Source: Acidobacteriota bacterium (GTDB taxonomy: Bacteria; Acidobacteriota; Terriglobia; Acidiferrales; UBA7541). From it: DNA of 64,000 bases. Made by a program: the position numbers and the translations under genes. The notes under the pieces are model-generated. The model did not search any database and was not told the DNA's origin. It saw only the letters and a list, made by a program, of their open reading frames with translations. The stretch is taken from NCBI GenBank assembly GCA_003225315.1, contig QHZD01000051.1, positions 22,539 to 86,538 of the forward strand, written 5' to 3'. Below, piece by piece: positions 33,994-43,294 of this stretch (its first letter is position 1; the number at the start of each line of letters is the position of its first letter).

Positions 33994-34133
33994 TTTGTCG
34001 AGTGCGCGAAGTCGCCCGCTACTCGGTAATCGCAGTCGGCGGCAAGTGATTTTGAGTGCGCGGGACCGCTTGCTACTTGGTAGTCGCTGGCAATGGCAAG
34101 TAGTTCGTGAGTGCGGGGCCGCTCGCTACGCGG
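33976..34133. repeat. Three degenerate tandem repeats of 48-59 bp
   Basis: Units starting near 33976, 34035 and 34083 share GTCGGCAA-GGCAAGT, then GAGTGCG-GG-CCGC, then TGCTACT-GGTA-TCGC. The first unit contains the stop codon of the BON gene; the last runs into the end of iclR. Copy 1 ends the protein in GNGK. The array looks like expansion of the gene's own 3' end. Confidence 0.55.
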
Positions 34134-34914
34134 CTCCCGCGCTCCCGCTTCTCTGCAACTGCCGCGAAATGCGGCGCGCCGTTTCCTTGAGCGCGTCGAT
34201 AATTCGCGGCATGCCGTCTTCGTCCATTTGCGTAAGAGTGCCGCTGGCGCCAAGCGCCGCGGTTACATTTCCTGTTGCATCGAAAATCGGCGCGCCAAGG
34301 CACCGCGCGCCCAGACTGTTTTCTTCATCATCCACCGCGTAACCTGATTGCTTCGCGTGTTCGAGATCGGCAAGGAGTTTTGTGATGGAGGTGATGGTTT
34401 TCGGCGTTCTTTTTTTCAGTCCTTGCTGCTTCACAATTGTCTCCACGTCGTCTTTCGGCAGCCAGGCCAGCAAGCATTTTCCGACGCTTGTGGAATGCAA
34501 AAACATTCTGCGTCCCACCCACGTGTTCACTTTGAAAAACCCGGGGGCTTCCACTTTTTCGATGTACACGGCTTCGCCCTGATCCAACACCGCCAGGTGC
34601 ACGGTCATTCGAATCTTCTCGCTAAGCATCCTCATGAATGGCAGCGCGACGTCGGCGATATCCAGATTGGCTTGCGCGTCTCCGCCGAGACTGAGGATTT
34701 TGAGACCGAGCCGGTAGCGCCCCGTTTCCGCTTCGCGGCGCAAATAGCCACGTCTTTCGAGGGTGCGCAAAATGTAGCTGGCGGAACTCTTGGGGATGGC
34801 CAGTTTGCGGCTGATTTCCGAATTGGTCATTCCGTCGCGGCGGTTGGCCGCGGCTTCGAGAATGTTCAGGGCGCGCTCGACCGCGACTGCGGGATTGGCG
34901 TCTGAGGCTGGCAT
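34126..34914 (-). CDS. iclR: IclR-family transcriptional regulator
   Basis: This 262-residue regulator has an N-terminal winged helix (AVERALNILEAAANRRDGMTNSEISRKLAIPKSSASYILRTLE in part) and the effector-binding IclR domain (LHSTSVGKCLLAWLP, LGAPIFDATGNVTAALG). It is divergent from aceB-aceA, the genes regulated by IclR in enteric bacteria, and two identical-half-site palindromes lie between them. Repression relieved by a small acid such as glyoxylate is inferred from the family. The ATG at 34914 was chosen; the open frame continues to 35106 through the operators and so is not coding there. Confidence 0.88.
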   Translation of the reverse strand: MPASDANPAVAVERALNILEAAANRRDGMTNSEISRKLAIPKSSASYILRTLERRGYLRREAETGRYRLGLKILSLGGDAQANLDIADVALPFMRMLSEKIRMTVHLAVLDQGEAVYIEKVEAPGFFKVNTWVGRRMFLHSTSVGKCLLAWLPKDDVETIVKQQGLKKRTPKTITSITKLLADLEHAKQSGYAVDDEENSLGARCLGAPIFDATGNVTAALGASGTLTQMDEDGMPRIIDALKETARRISRQLQRSGSAGAA

Positions 34915-34960
34915 GGGCGGACTCCTATAAGTTCCGGTTATGTCCACAGCATAGAATACA

Positions 34961-34978
34961 TGTTCAGGATACTGAACA
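34961..34978. promoter_or_regulatory. IclR operator candidate 1
   Basis: TGTTCA-GGATAC-TGAACA is a perfect inverted repeat with a 6-base spacer, 47 bases upstream of the iclR start. The half-sites match those of the second site exactly while the spacers differ. Confidence 0.65.
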
Positions 34979-35036
34979 CATAGTTGCAACCCTACGCAGG
35001 TGTTAGGTATCAAAGGATCAGGGAGAACCGAACACA

Positions 35037-35054
35037 TGTTCAACATATTGAACA
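35037..35054. promoter_or_regulatory. IclR operator candidate 2
   Basis: TGTTCA-ACATAT-TGAACA is a perfect inverted repeat 222 bases before aceB. An overlapping GAACA-CA-TGTTC (35030-35041) gives a third arrangement of the same half-sites. A possible -35 element (TTGAAC, 35048-35053) overlaps the right arm, so binding would block transcription toward aceB. Confidence 0.65.
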
Positions 35055-35275
35055 GTGTGGCGAAGCTGAGAAAATACTCGCCACAGGTGTGCAAATTTCT
35101 CGACATAGTGACGGGAATTTCCCACGCACGACTGGCCGCGGCGCAGCGCGGCTCTCATCTGCTTGAACGGCTTGGTTTTAGAAACACGGCTGGCGCGGCA
35201 ATTGGCCTCCCGATTGCCCTACCCTCTTTCCGGCCTGCCTTCGCTCAATTTGGTGGGAAGGGGATCAGGTAAATC

Positions 35276-36886
35276 ATGGCATCCGCTACGACAAAACCGA
35301 ACCCGTCAATGGAGCCGCAGCCCTTCGCGAATCGCATCGTTCCGGTCAATTCCGCTCCGCCGGATTTCGATGCTGCCCGCGACCTGCCTGCGGGCTTCCT
35401 TGAATTCCTTGCGCCACTGCACGCCGCGCTAACCTTGCGCCAACGCGCGTTGGTCGCACGCCGTGATTTTGCCCTGGCCGAAGCGCACGCCGGCAAACTT
35501 CCCGATTACTTGCCGCCCTCGGTAGCCACGACAAACTCCTGGCGCATTGAGCTTCCCGCGTGGTGCGCCGATCAGCGGAACCAGATGACCGGGCCTGCCG
35601 ATGACGCCGACCTCGTGGTGAAGATGCTGAATTCCGGTGCTCCCGGCGTGATGCTCGACCTGGAAGACTCAACCGCAAATAGCTGGGAGCATAATTCGCG
35701 CGGCATCAAGAACATTCTGGAAGCGCTGGCCGGACGACTAACTTACTTTGACCGCAAGCGCGACAAGACCGTTGGCATCAATCCCAGTTCCACGGTGATT
35801 TTCACGCGGCCCCGCGGATTGCACCTGCACCAGGCCGGCGTTCTGCAAGGGGAATTACTTCCCGCTTCACTGTTCGACGTCGCGATGGTGGCTTATCAGG
35901 TGGATTTCAGCGCGCTTAAGCATCCGCTGTGCATTTACATTCCGAAGTCGGAATCCGCCGACGAAGCTCTGTGGTGGCGCGATCTTTTCCAGGTGATTGC
36001 GCGCCTGAAGGGCTTGCCGGCAAATGCCATCAAGTGCATGGCGCTGGTGGAATCGCATCCGCTCGCGTTTCAGATGGAAGAGTTTGCCTGGAATTTGCGC
36101 GATCACATCCTGGGGCTGAACCTCGGGCGCTGGGATTACATGGCCAGCTTGATTCACTTCAATCTGGAAAATCCGGAGTGGGTGCTCCCCGACCGCAACA
36201 CCATTCCGCACAACGTGGCGTTCTTCCAGAATTTGCGCAATCTCATGCCGGAAATTTGCCACAAACACGGAATGCTCGCCATCGGCGGAATGACCGCACT
36301 GTATCCGAGCCGCGAAGATGCGGAGCTGAATGCGCGGGCGCTAAAAATCCTTGCTGAGGACAAAAAGAACGAAGCCAATTCTCTGATGGACGGCGCGTGG
36401 ACGGGCCACCCCGATCAAAACGAAATCGCGGTGAGTCAATTCTCTGCCCCGAATCAACTTCAGGCGCGCCCCGCGGATGGCAACACGCATCCCGATCTGC
36501 GACCGCTGCCGAAGGGAGTCGGCAAGCGCACGTTAGCAGGAACACGCGCGGCGGTTCGCACGGTGATTCGCTATCGCAACGGCGTTCTCAATGGCAAGGG
36601 CGCTAGCCTACTGGACGGCTACATGGAAGATCTCGCCACCGATCGCATTTACCGGCTGATGATCGCGCAGCGCATGAGGCACTCAAACACTGTCGAGGTC
36701 GCGGATGAGAATGGCGCGCCGGTTCGTCATACGCCGGAATTCATCCGCGATCTGTTTGACGAAGAGCTTGAACGGCTGTTGCGCGAAACGGCAAAGAGCA
36801 GCGATCCGCTGATAGAGGCGACGCTCCGGGAAGCGCGGAGGATCAGTGAAGAAATGATCCGGCGCGAAGAGTTTAATCCAGCGTGA
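35276..36886 (+). CDS. aceB: Malate synthase A
   Basis: Malate synthase condenses glyoxylate with acetyl-CoA in the glyoxylate bypass. The 536-residue protein is of the short AceB (isoform A) class: TNSWRIELPAWCADQRNQMTGPADD, VMLDLEDSTANSW with catalytic Asp/Glu, FTRPRGLHL and the signature ILGLNLGRWDYMASLIH. The C-terminal catalytic region continues IYRLMIAQRMRHSN. It is followed by aceA after 65 bases and lies opposite iclR across the operator region. Confidence 0.95.
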   Translation: MASATTKPNPSMEPQPFANRIVPVNSAPPDFDAARDLPAGFLEFLAPLHAALTLRQRALVARRDFALAEAHAGKLPDYLPPSVATTNSWRIELPAWCADQRNQMTGPADDADLVVKMLNSGAPGVMLDLEDSTANSWEHNSRGIKNILEALAGRLTYFDRKRDKTVGINPSSTVIFTRPRGLHLHQAGVLQGELLPASLFDVAMVAYQVDFSALKHPLCIYIPKSESADEALWWRDLFQVIARLKGLPANAIKCMALVESHPLAFQMEEFAWNLRDHILGLNLGRWDYMASLIHFNLENPEWVLPDRNTIPHNVAFFQNLRNLMPEICHKHGMLAIGGMTALYPSREDAELNARALKILAEDKKNEANSLMDGAWTGHPDQNEIAVSQFSAPNQLQARPADGNTHPDLRPLPKGVGKRTLAGTRAAVRTVIRYRNGVLNGKGASLLDGYMEDLATDRIYRLMIAQRMRHSNTVEVADENGAPVRHTPEFIRDLFDEELERLLRETAKSSDPLIEATLREARRISEEMIRREEFNPA

Positions 36887-36951
36887 GAAGAGATTTCGTA
36901 GTCTTTGGTTGAATGCCGCAGGAAAGGTCAGGAAAGGTAAGGAATAGCAAA

Positions 36952-38313
36952 ATGTCGACAAAGGGAACGAACGGGGCCAACGGGAACGGGAATGGCAAAA
37001 GCAACAAACATCTCAACTATTGGAGCACTGATCCCCGCTGGTCCGGCATCACGCGTCCTTACTCTTACTCAGATGTGCTGCGGCTGCGCGGCTCGATCCA
37101 GATCGAGTACACGCTGGCGCGGCTGGGAGCAGAGCGGCTCTGGAATCTGATGCACACGGACGCTTACGTTCCCGCGCTCGGGGCCATCACCGGCAATCAG
37201 GCGATTGAGATGGTGCAGGCAGGACTGAAGGCGATTTATGGAAGCGGCTGGCAAGTTGCCGCTGACGGCAATACCGCGGGCGACGTGTACCCCGACCAGA
37301 GTCTTTATCCTTGCGACTCCGCGCCGAACCTGGTGAAGCGCATCAATCGCGCGTTGCTGCGTGCGGACCAGATTGAATCCGCCGAGGGCAAGAAGTCCGG
37401 CACGTATTGGTTTGCGCCGATTGTCGCGGATGCGGAAGCCGGCTTTGGCGGCTCGCTGAATGCTTACGAGTTGATGAAAGCGATGATCGAAGCAGGCGCG
37501 GCGGGGGTGCACTTCGAAGATCAACTTTCTTCCGCAAAGAAATGCGGGCATCTGGGCGGCAAAGTCGTTGTGCCCACGCGGGAGTTCATCGAGAAACTGG
37601 TGGCGGCGCGACTGGCTGCCGACGTTTGCAGCGTGCCGACGATTCTGATCGCGCGGACAGATGCCAACTCCGCCGGTCTCCTACTTTCCGACGCCGACCC
37701 GCGCGACCGCGAATTCATTTACGGCGAACGCACGCCGGAAGGTTTTTACGAATATCGTGGGGGCATTGATGCGGCCATCGCGCGCGGGCTGGCTTATGCC
37801 CCGTACGCCGACATGCTCTGGTGCGAAACGTCGACGCCGGATCTCGCGGAAGCGAAGAAATTCGCAGAAGCCATCCATGCGAAATTTCCCGGCAAACTGC
37901 TGGCTTACAACTGTTCGCCTTCGTTCAACTGGAAGAAGAAGCTCGACGACGTGACCATCGCGAACTTCCAGCAAGAACTGGGCAAGATGGGCTACAAGTT
38001 CCAGTTCGTCACGCTGGCGGGATTCCACGCGCTCAATATGTCCATGTTCCATCTGGCGCGCGGCTATGCGCAGGCGGGCATGACGGCGTACTCAAAACTG
38101 CAGCAGGAAGAATTCGCCTCGCAGGAGCTGGGCTACCGCGCGGTGACGCACCAGCGGTTTGTGGGCACAGGTTATTTCGACGAAATCGCGCAGGTGGTTT
38201 CCAGTGGCAATTCTTCCACTACTGCGCTGGCGGGGTCGACGGAAGCCGAGCAGTTTCACGGCGCGGTACCGATCGCGCCGGCGAATGGGCACGCGCCCGA
38301 AGCACACGCTTAG
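36952..38313 (+). CDS. aceA: Isocitrate lyase
   Basis: This enzyme cleaves isocitrate into succinate and glyoxylate. The 453-residue protein carries the active-site signature [13 protein letters not shown] with Cys198, GVHFEDQ and [17 protein letters not shown]. It has a Gly/Asn-rich N-terminal stretch ([15 protein letters not shown]), followed by [18 protein letters not shown]. The ATG at 36952 follows AAGGAA and is preferred to an in-frame ATG at 36913. With aceB it makes a complete bypass unit, needed for growth on acetate or fatty acids. Confidence 0.96.
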   Translation: MSTKGTNGANGNGNGKSNKHLNYWSTDPRWSGITRPYSYSDVLRLRGSIQIEYTLARLGAERLWNLMHTDAYVPALGAITGNQAIEMVQAGLKAIYGSGWQVAADGNTAGDVYPDQSLYPCDSAPNLVKRINRALLRADQIESAEGKKSGTYWFAPIVADAEAGFGGSLNAYELMKAMIEAGAAGVHFEDQLSSAKKCGHLGGKVVVPTREFIEKLVAARLAADVCSVPTILIARTDANSAGLLLSDADPRDREFIYGERTPEGFYEYRGGIDAAIARGLAYAPYADMLWCETSTPDLAEAKKFAEAIHAKFPGKLLAYNCSPSFNWKKKLDDVTIANFQQELGKMGYKFQFVTLAGFHALNMSMFHLARGYAQAGMTAYSKLQQEEFASQELGYRAVTHQRFVGTGYFDEIAQVVSSGNSSTTALAGSTEAEQFHGAVPIAPANGHAPEAHA

Positions 38314-38350
38314 TAAACGAATCTACTGAAAGTCTCAGAAGAACTATCAA

Positions 38351-39262
38351 TCAACCCCGTTCGCTCTTCGGACACTGGCGGAAATCCAACATGATGTCCA
38401 CAGTGCCGTTGACGGTGTCTCGCGAGACCGGCATATTCCTGTCTAGAGATGAACCCGGGGGTAGGCGAGTCATATTGCTTTTGAAGAAAGCCCGCCATAA
38501 CGCGGGGTTGAAGAAGTCCCCGATTTGTTGCGGAGGAGTCAGCTCGCTCTGTGTCTTCGTGGGCAAGCCCACGAACTCTAGCTTCGCAATGCGGTAAGGC
38601 TTTTGCTCATCCACGTTGATGAGAAGATCGATTAGCGAATTCTTTTCATCGATTGTCGTCTCAGGTTCGGGTGTGGCATCAATGTATCCCTTTGAGCCGT
38701 ACAGCCTTCCTATCGCTTCGAGCCCACCTCGAATCTTTGTGACGTCGAACAGATCGCCTTCTTGCAGTTGAACCTGCTGCCTGAGGAGCGCTTCCGGGAG
38801 CACCAATGGGGAATCCGAGGCGCTCGCGAACCGTAGGTGTCCGAGCCTGTACTGTGGCCCGCTTTCTATGGTAACCGCCAACACATAACGACGCTCGCTA
38901 GGCTGCGCAAGGACCAGATACGGCGTCCCTTCCACATTAGTTCTAAAGTAGCCTCGTTCGCGCAATGCATCTCTCATTGAGTTGAGAGCTTGATTGACCC
39001 AGCTGGAGTCAGGTTGTTCCGTGGTGGTCCAGAGATCTTGTTGCTGGATAAGCTTAGCGTGCTCTTCTTTTTGTGCGTCGGAGAGAGGATTTTCACTCTG
39101 AAATTCAACGCCGACGATGGTGATTCTTGTTTTTTGTGTGGGGACATTTGACGAGGAATCGGTGTTAGCACACGGTTGAGATTGCGCAAACAAAAGGGGA
39201 GACGAACACGAAATTGCGAGTATGGCCAGAATGCCGAGTCGAAAATACATTCGGCAGCTCAT
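38351..39262 (-). CDS. Secreted protein with POTRA-like repeats, no barrel
   Basis: This 303-residue protein has a signal peptide (LGILAILAISCSSPLLFAQ) and repeating beta-alpha-alpha-beta-beta segments. Recognisable POTRA pieces are SMRDALRERGYFRTNVEG, the strand YVLAVTIESGPQYRLGHLRF, GGLEAIGRLYGSKGYIDATPEP and LLINVDEQKPYRIAKLEFVG. These match the domain of BamA and TamA, but the C-terminal barrel is absent: the protein ends soon after a predicted last strand. It may be a periplasmic assembly factor or a truncated relative. Its neighbours give no functional clue. Confidence 0.75.
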   Translation of the reverse strand: MSCRMYFRLGILAILAISCSSPLLFAQSQPCANTDSSSNVPTQKTRITIVGVEFQSENPLSDAQKEEHAKLIQQQDLWTTTEQPDSSWVNQALNSMRDALRERGYFRTNVEGTPYLVLAQPSERRYVLAVTIESGPQYRLGHLRFASASDSPLVLPEALLRQQVQLQEGDLFDVTKIRGGLEAIGRLYGSKGYIDATPEPETTIDEKNSLIDLLINVDEQKPYRIAKLEFVGLPTKTQSELTPPQQIGDFFNPALWRAFFKSNMTRLPPGSSLDRNMPVSRDTVNGTVDIMLDFRQCPKSERG

Positions 39263-39322
39263 CGATTGAATCTTATGCCCAGTTTAGGTCATTCCAATAA
39301 AGTCAAGCGGAAGATGAGTTGC

Positions 39323-40537
39323 TCAGGAAGAAACGTTGGGCCAAGACTGGCCGTCGGGATAGGAGCGCCGCGTTCTAAACGACGACGAAGGAGCGGAATA
39401 GCCCGTGGTGGCCGAGCCTTTCATGACAGCGTCGAAGGCGGATTGGAAGGCTTCCATGTCCTGCTGGGTGCCAACGGTAATGCGCGTGTACGTAGGCCAA
39501 ACGGGCCAGATCCGGCCGATGAATACATTGCGCGCGGCCATCGCGTCGATGACTTCTTTGGCGGGGCGCTTGGTGTCCAGCATGAAACAGTTGGACTCGG
39601 AGGGAACGAAGGAATAGCCATGGCTCCCGAGCCAATCAAGGGTTTTTTGGCGGATTTCGGCGTTCAACTTTTTGCGCTCGGAAACGAGATGCTCGTGCTT
39701 CAGGCTGGCGGTTGCCGCAGCTAGCGCGGTGATGGGCATGGCGCTCCAGCCGCTGAAGTTCTCCAGCTTCGCGAGCAAGTCGGGACGCGCGATGGCCATT
39801 CCGCAGCGGATGCCGGCCATTCCGTAAATTTTCGAGAAAGTGCGCAACACGATCACGTCGCGATCAGCCTTGACGAGATCGAGGGCGCTGACGCCGTCGG
39901 AGAAATGGATGTAGGCTTCGTCGACGAGCACGACCGAGCCCTTCGGCTTCGCCGCCAAGAGCTGCTCGATTTCGGAATGCGGCGTCAGTGTGCCCGTGGG
40001 ATTATTTGGGCTACACACATAGAAGAGCCCGGCGTCCGGAGCTGCGGCGAGCATAGCCTTGATGTCGTGGGCATACGTTTTGGTCAGCGGAGTCTTGACG
40101 ATGCGAGCCCCAGAGATTTTTGCCGCTTTCATGCCGGCTTCGTATCCCGGGTCGGCGGTGACGTAGCTTTTCGCCGGCGACGTAAACGCCAGTACGGAGA
40201 AATGGAGCGGCTCGCTCGAGCCGGGAAAGACGCGCACGTATTCCTGCTTGAGGCCTTCCATTTCCGTGAAAGTCTTCACGAATTCTTCCGCGAGCCAATA
40301 GGAATAGCGCCCGCCTTGCGGGGCCATGTCCACGATAGCTTTGCGCGCGGCGTCGCAGGGGCCGAGCGGATTTTCGTTTGCGTCGATCACCACCGCTCCC
40401 GGGTGAAAAACTTTGCGATCTTCCGCCGCGAGAGACGCCTCGGTGGTAATGCGGAACGCCGCCGCCGCGGTGGCCGCAGCCGACAACTGGAGAAACGTCC
40501 TCCGCGAACCATTGGAAAGAATCTCGTTAGTTTTCAT
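39323..40537 (-). CDS. Tat-exported HisC-like PLP aminotransferase
   Basis: This 404-residue fold-type I aminotransferase resembles histidinol-phosphate aminotransferase: DANENPLGPCD, SPNNPTG (176-182), DEAY (206-209) and the PLP-binding Lys236 in RTFSKIYGMAGIR. Residues 11-17 (SRRTFLQ) and the Ala-rich hydrophobic stretch form a twin-arginine signal peptide, so the enzyme is probably exported folded with its cofactor. No his genes are nearby. The ATG at 40537 follows GAGGAGGGCCGG. The last 30 residues, Ser/Arg-rich, are outside the family. The substrate is unknown. Confidence 0.85.
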   Translation of the reverse strand: MKTNEILSNGSRRTFLQLSAAATAAAAFRITTEASLAAEDRKVFHPGAVVIDANENPLGPCDAARKAIVDMAPQGGRYSYWLAEEFVKTFTEMEGLKQEYVRVFPGSSEPLHFSVLAFTSPAKSYVTADPGYEAGMKAAKISGARIVKTPLTKTYAHDIKAMLAAAPDAGLFYVCSPNNPTGTLTPHSEIEQLLAAKPKGSVVLVDEAYIHFSDGVSALDLVKADRDVIVLRTFSKIYGMAGIRCGMAIARPDLLAKLENFSGWSAMPITALAAATASLKHEHLVSERKKLNAEIRQKTLDWLGSHGYSFVPSESNCFMLDTKRPAKEVIDAMAARNVFIGRIWPVWPTYTRITVGTQQDMEAFQSAFDAVMKGSATTGYSAPSSSFRTRRSYPDGQSWPNVSS

Positions 40538-40814
40538 CCGGCCCTCCTCAACACGCAAATCGTTTCCGGTAATCTTGCTGCTCTCCGCCGCAACAAGAGC
40601 GGCCGGATTATTTCATCCGGCTTATGCATCACTATAGCACCGAATCCGGGGAGGATTTAAGAGCCAGTTGCAACACGGACGAGCCGGCGAACGCATCCTA
40701 TTTATGGATGGCTAGGAACGAAAAATTTGATGGCGAAGATCGGATAGATTTTCTTAAGCGTTCGCTCTAGGCTTCTAGTTTGACAGTCGCGCGCAGAGAA
40801 ACTTGCGGGCTTGC

Positions 40815-41558
40815 ATGGCTCAGGCAGCAAGAAATAGTCTCGCGAGACGTTCCATCGCCGAGCGAATCGACGCACTGGACTGGAGCGGCGCCGAGCAATC
40901 TCTTTCGGAGCGCGGCTACGCGGTTACGTCTCCTGTTCTCTCGCCAACGGAATGCGGCGAGTTAACCGCGATCTATAACGACGCGACCCACTTTCGCAGT
41001 CACATCATCATGGAGCGCTACCGCTTCGGGATTGGCGACTACAAGTATTTTGCGAATCCACTTCCAGATTTGGTCGCGGACCTTAGGAGCAGCGCTTACC
41101 CGCACCTCGCCGTAGTTGCGAATCGCTGGGCGGAAGCTTTTGGTGAGCGAACGTCTCCGTATCCTCAGGAACATGCCGCCTTCGTGAAGATTTGCCACAA
41201 AGCCGGGCAGACCAAACCCACGCCGCTGATGCTTCATTACGAAGCCGGCGGGTACAACTGCCTGCATCAGGATCTCTACGGTGAGGTGAGCTTTCCGCTG
41301 CAAATGGTTTTCCCGCTTGGCCAGCAAGGCCGCGATTGGGAAGGCGGAGAATTCATCCTCGTGGAACAGCAACCGCGCGCGCAGTCCAAACCGCAGGTGG
41401 TGATTGCCGACCAGGGCCAGGCGATTGTTTTCACGACGCGATACCGGCCTGTTAAAGGTTCGCGCGGCTACTACCGCGTGAATTTGCGGCACGGCGTCAG
41501 CCGCGTCCACCGCGGCACACGCTACACGCTGGGGATTATTTTCCACAACGCGAAATAA
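40815..41558 (+). CDS. 2-oxoglutarate/Fe(II)-dependent oxygenase
   Basis: This 247-residue protein has a complete facial triad: His151 and Asp153 in CLHQDLYGE and the distal His226 in NLRHGVSRV, with Arg236 of GTRYTLGI as the likely 2-oxoglutarate ligand. The core jelly-roll strands QMVFPL and GGEFILVEQ precede it. It resembles the prolyl-hydroxylase-like branch acting on protein or small-molecule substrates, but the substrate cannot be deduced. The ATG at 40815 was chosen over a TTG at 40803. It converges on pntB. Confidence 0.83.
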   Translation: MAQAARNSLARRSIAERIDALDWSGAEQSLSERGYAVTSPVLSPTECGELTAIYNDATHFRSHIIMERYRFGIGDYKYFANPLPDLVADLRSSAYPHLAVVANRWAEAFGERTSPYPQEHAAFVKICHKAGQTKPTPLMLHYEAGGYNCLHQDLYGEVSFPLQMVFPLGQQGRDWEGGEFILVEQQPRAQSKPQVVIADQGQAIVFTTRYRPVKGSRGYYRVNLRHGVSRVHRGTRYTLGIIFHNAK

Positions 41559-41597
41559 AGTGTGACTTGCCCCGACCAGCTTCCACGGAATGCGGAA

Positions 41598-42992
41598 CTA
41601 CTCGTGGCCTCCGCCGAGTTCGCGCACGATGGAGCCGACGAAGGATTTTGCGTCGCCGAAGAGCATGAGCGTTTTGTCGAGGTAGTAGAGCGGGTTTTCA
41701 ATTCCCGCAAAACCCGCCCCCATGGTGCGTTTGATCACCATCACCGTGCGCGCTTTGTCCACATCAAGAATGGGCATACCGTAGATGGGGCTTGAGGCGT
41801 CGGTGCGCGCCGCGGGATTGGTCACGTCGTTCGCGCCGATCACCAGCGCCACATCGGTTTGCGGAAATTCCCCGTTGATTTCGTCCATGTCCAGCAGCTT
41901 ATCGTAAGGAATGTCCGCTTCGGCGAGAAGAACATTCATGTGCCCGGGCATGCGGCCGGCGACCGGATGAATGCCAAATTTTACGTCGACGCCACGCTTT
42001 GTGAGCGCATCGTATAGTTCGCGCACTTTATGTTGCGCTTGCGCGACGGCCATTCCGTAACCGGGCACAATAACCACTTTATTTGCGGCTGCGAGAATTG
42101 CCGCGGCTTCTTCCGGAGTCGCGCTGCGCACCGGCCGCGCTTCCTGCTTGGTTGCTGCCGCAGCCTGCTCCTGTCCAAACGCCCCAAAAAGCACATTTGA
42201 AAACGAGCGGTTCATCGCTTTCGACATGTTCACGGAAAGAATGAAGCCGGAGGCGCCGTCGAGCGCGCCCGCAATGATCAGCAGTTTGCTGTCCAGCACG
42301 AAACCCATGGCCGCGGCGGAGAGTCCAGCGTACGAATTCAAAAGTGAGATCACTGTTGGCATATCCGCGCCGCCGATGGGAATAATCATCATCACGCCGA
42401 ACAGAAGCGGGATGCCGACGATCAGCGGAAAAAGCTGAGTCTTCTCCGGATGCGCTACCAGCATGCCTGCGACAACGATCGCGACTCCCAAAAGTCCGAG
42501 GTTGATGATGTTCTGCCCTTTATACGTGATGGGCCGCTGCGGCAGAACTTCCTGCAATTTTCCCGCGGCCATAAGGCTGCCGGTAAACGTCAGCGAACCG
42601 AGGATAACTTCCAGCGAAAGGACGCCCATCATGAAACGCGGCACGTCCGGCGCGCGCAAATAAAATTCCGCGGTGCCAACCAGGGTCACACACAGCGCGC
42701 CAAATGCGTGGCTGAGAGCGGTCCGCTGCGGCACCGCGGTCATGGCCACTTTGCCGAGCGGTACGCCGATGATCGTCCCCAGCATCAGAGCGATCACGAT
42801 CCATTTGTATTCGACGATGCCGCGATGCAGTAGCGTGCCGGCAATCGCCAGCAGCATGCCGAGTTCGCCGGCAAAAACTCCGCGGCGAGCGGTAGCCGGA
42901 GAGCTCAGCCACTTGAGCGAAAGAATGAAAAGCGCGGTGGCAATCAGATAGGTGATTTCGATGATGTTTTCCACGCCGGGCAGGTTGGTCAT
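41598..42992 (-). CDS. pntB: NAD(P) transhydrogenase subunit beta
   Basis: This 464-residue membrane subunit carries the NADP(H)-binding domain of the proton-translocating transhydrogenase. The N-terminal half is multi-pass; the C-terminal half has VVIVPGYGMAVAQAQ, GIHPVAGRMPGHMNVLLAEADIPYD (ends quoted), VIGANDVTNPAAR and VIKRTMGAGFAG. With the two alpha genes directly upstream it makes a three-gene pnt unit of the alphaproteobacterial split type. The start overlaps the pntAB stop by 4 bases. The enzyme makes NADPH from NADH using the proton gradient. Confidence 0.96.
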   Translation of the reverse strand: MTNLPGVENIIEITYLIATALFILSLKWLSSPATARRGVFAGELGMLLAIAGTLLHRGIVEYKWIVIALMLGTIIGVPLGKVAMTAVPQRTALSHAFGALCVTLVGTAEFYLRAPDVPRFMMGVLSLEVILGSLTFTGSLMAAGKLQEVLPQRPITYKGQNIINLGLLGVAIVVAGMLVAHPEKTQLFPLIVGIPLLFGVMMIIPIGGADMPTVISLLNSYAGLSAAAMGFVLDSKLLIIAGALDGASGFILSVNMSKAMNRSFSNVLFGAFGQEQAAAATKQEARPVRSATPEEAAAILAAANKVVIVPGYGMAVAQAQHKVRELYDALTKRGVDVKFGIHPVAGRMPGHMNVLLAEADIPYDKLLDMDEINGEFPQTDVALVIGANDVTNPAARTDASSPIYGMPILDVDKARTVMVIKRTMGAGFAGIENPLYYLDKTLMLFGDAKSFVGSIVRELGGGHE

Positions 42993-43294
42993 GGTTTCTT
43001 GGGCCCGCTCGCTTTGAACATTCTCAGCATGCGGTCAGTAATCAGAAACCCGCCGACGATATTGCTGGTAGCGGCCACGATCGCGATGGTTCCGAGAATC
43101 TTGGCAAGCATGGCCCCGTGCGCATGGTATTCACCGGCAAGAAGGATAGCTCCGACAACGGCGATGGCATCGAGCGCGTTCGTCAGTGACATCAAAGGAG
43201 TGTGCAGAAGAGGTGAAACGCGCCGGATCACTTCAAATCCGATGAATGCGGCCAGCATGAAAACGTAGAGGCTCGTAAGCAGATCGAGCTTCAT
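42989..43294 (-). CDS. pntAB: NAD(P) transhydrogenase alpha subunit part 2 (membrane)
   Basis: This 101-residue protein has three membrane helices and the conserved ATLHTPLMS-type loop as PLLHTPLMSLTNALDAI, with the family's TDRMLRMF near the end. It supplies the membrane helices of the alpha subunit. It overlaps both neighbours by 4 bases, so the three pnt genes are tightly coupled. Confidence 0.93.
   Translation of the reverse strand: MKLDLLTSLYVFMLAAFIGFEVIRRVSPLLHTPLMSLTNALDAIAVVGAILLAGEYHAHGAMLAKILGTIAIVAATSNIVGGFLITDRMLRMFKASGPKKP

Noticed and set aside
34915..35106. N-terminal extension of IclR
   Set aside because: It runs through the operator palindromes and has no similarity to IclR proteins, which begin at the chosen ATG.
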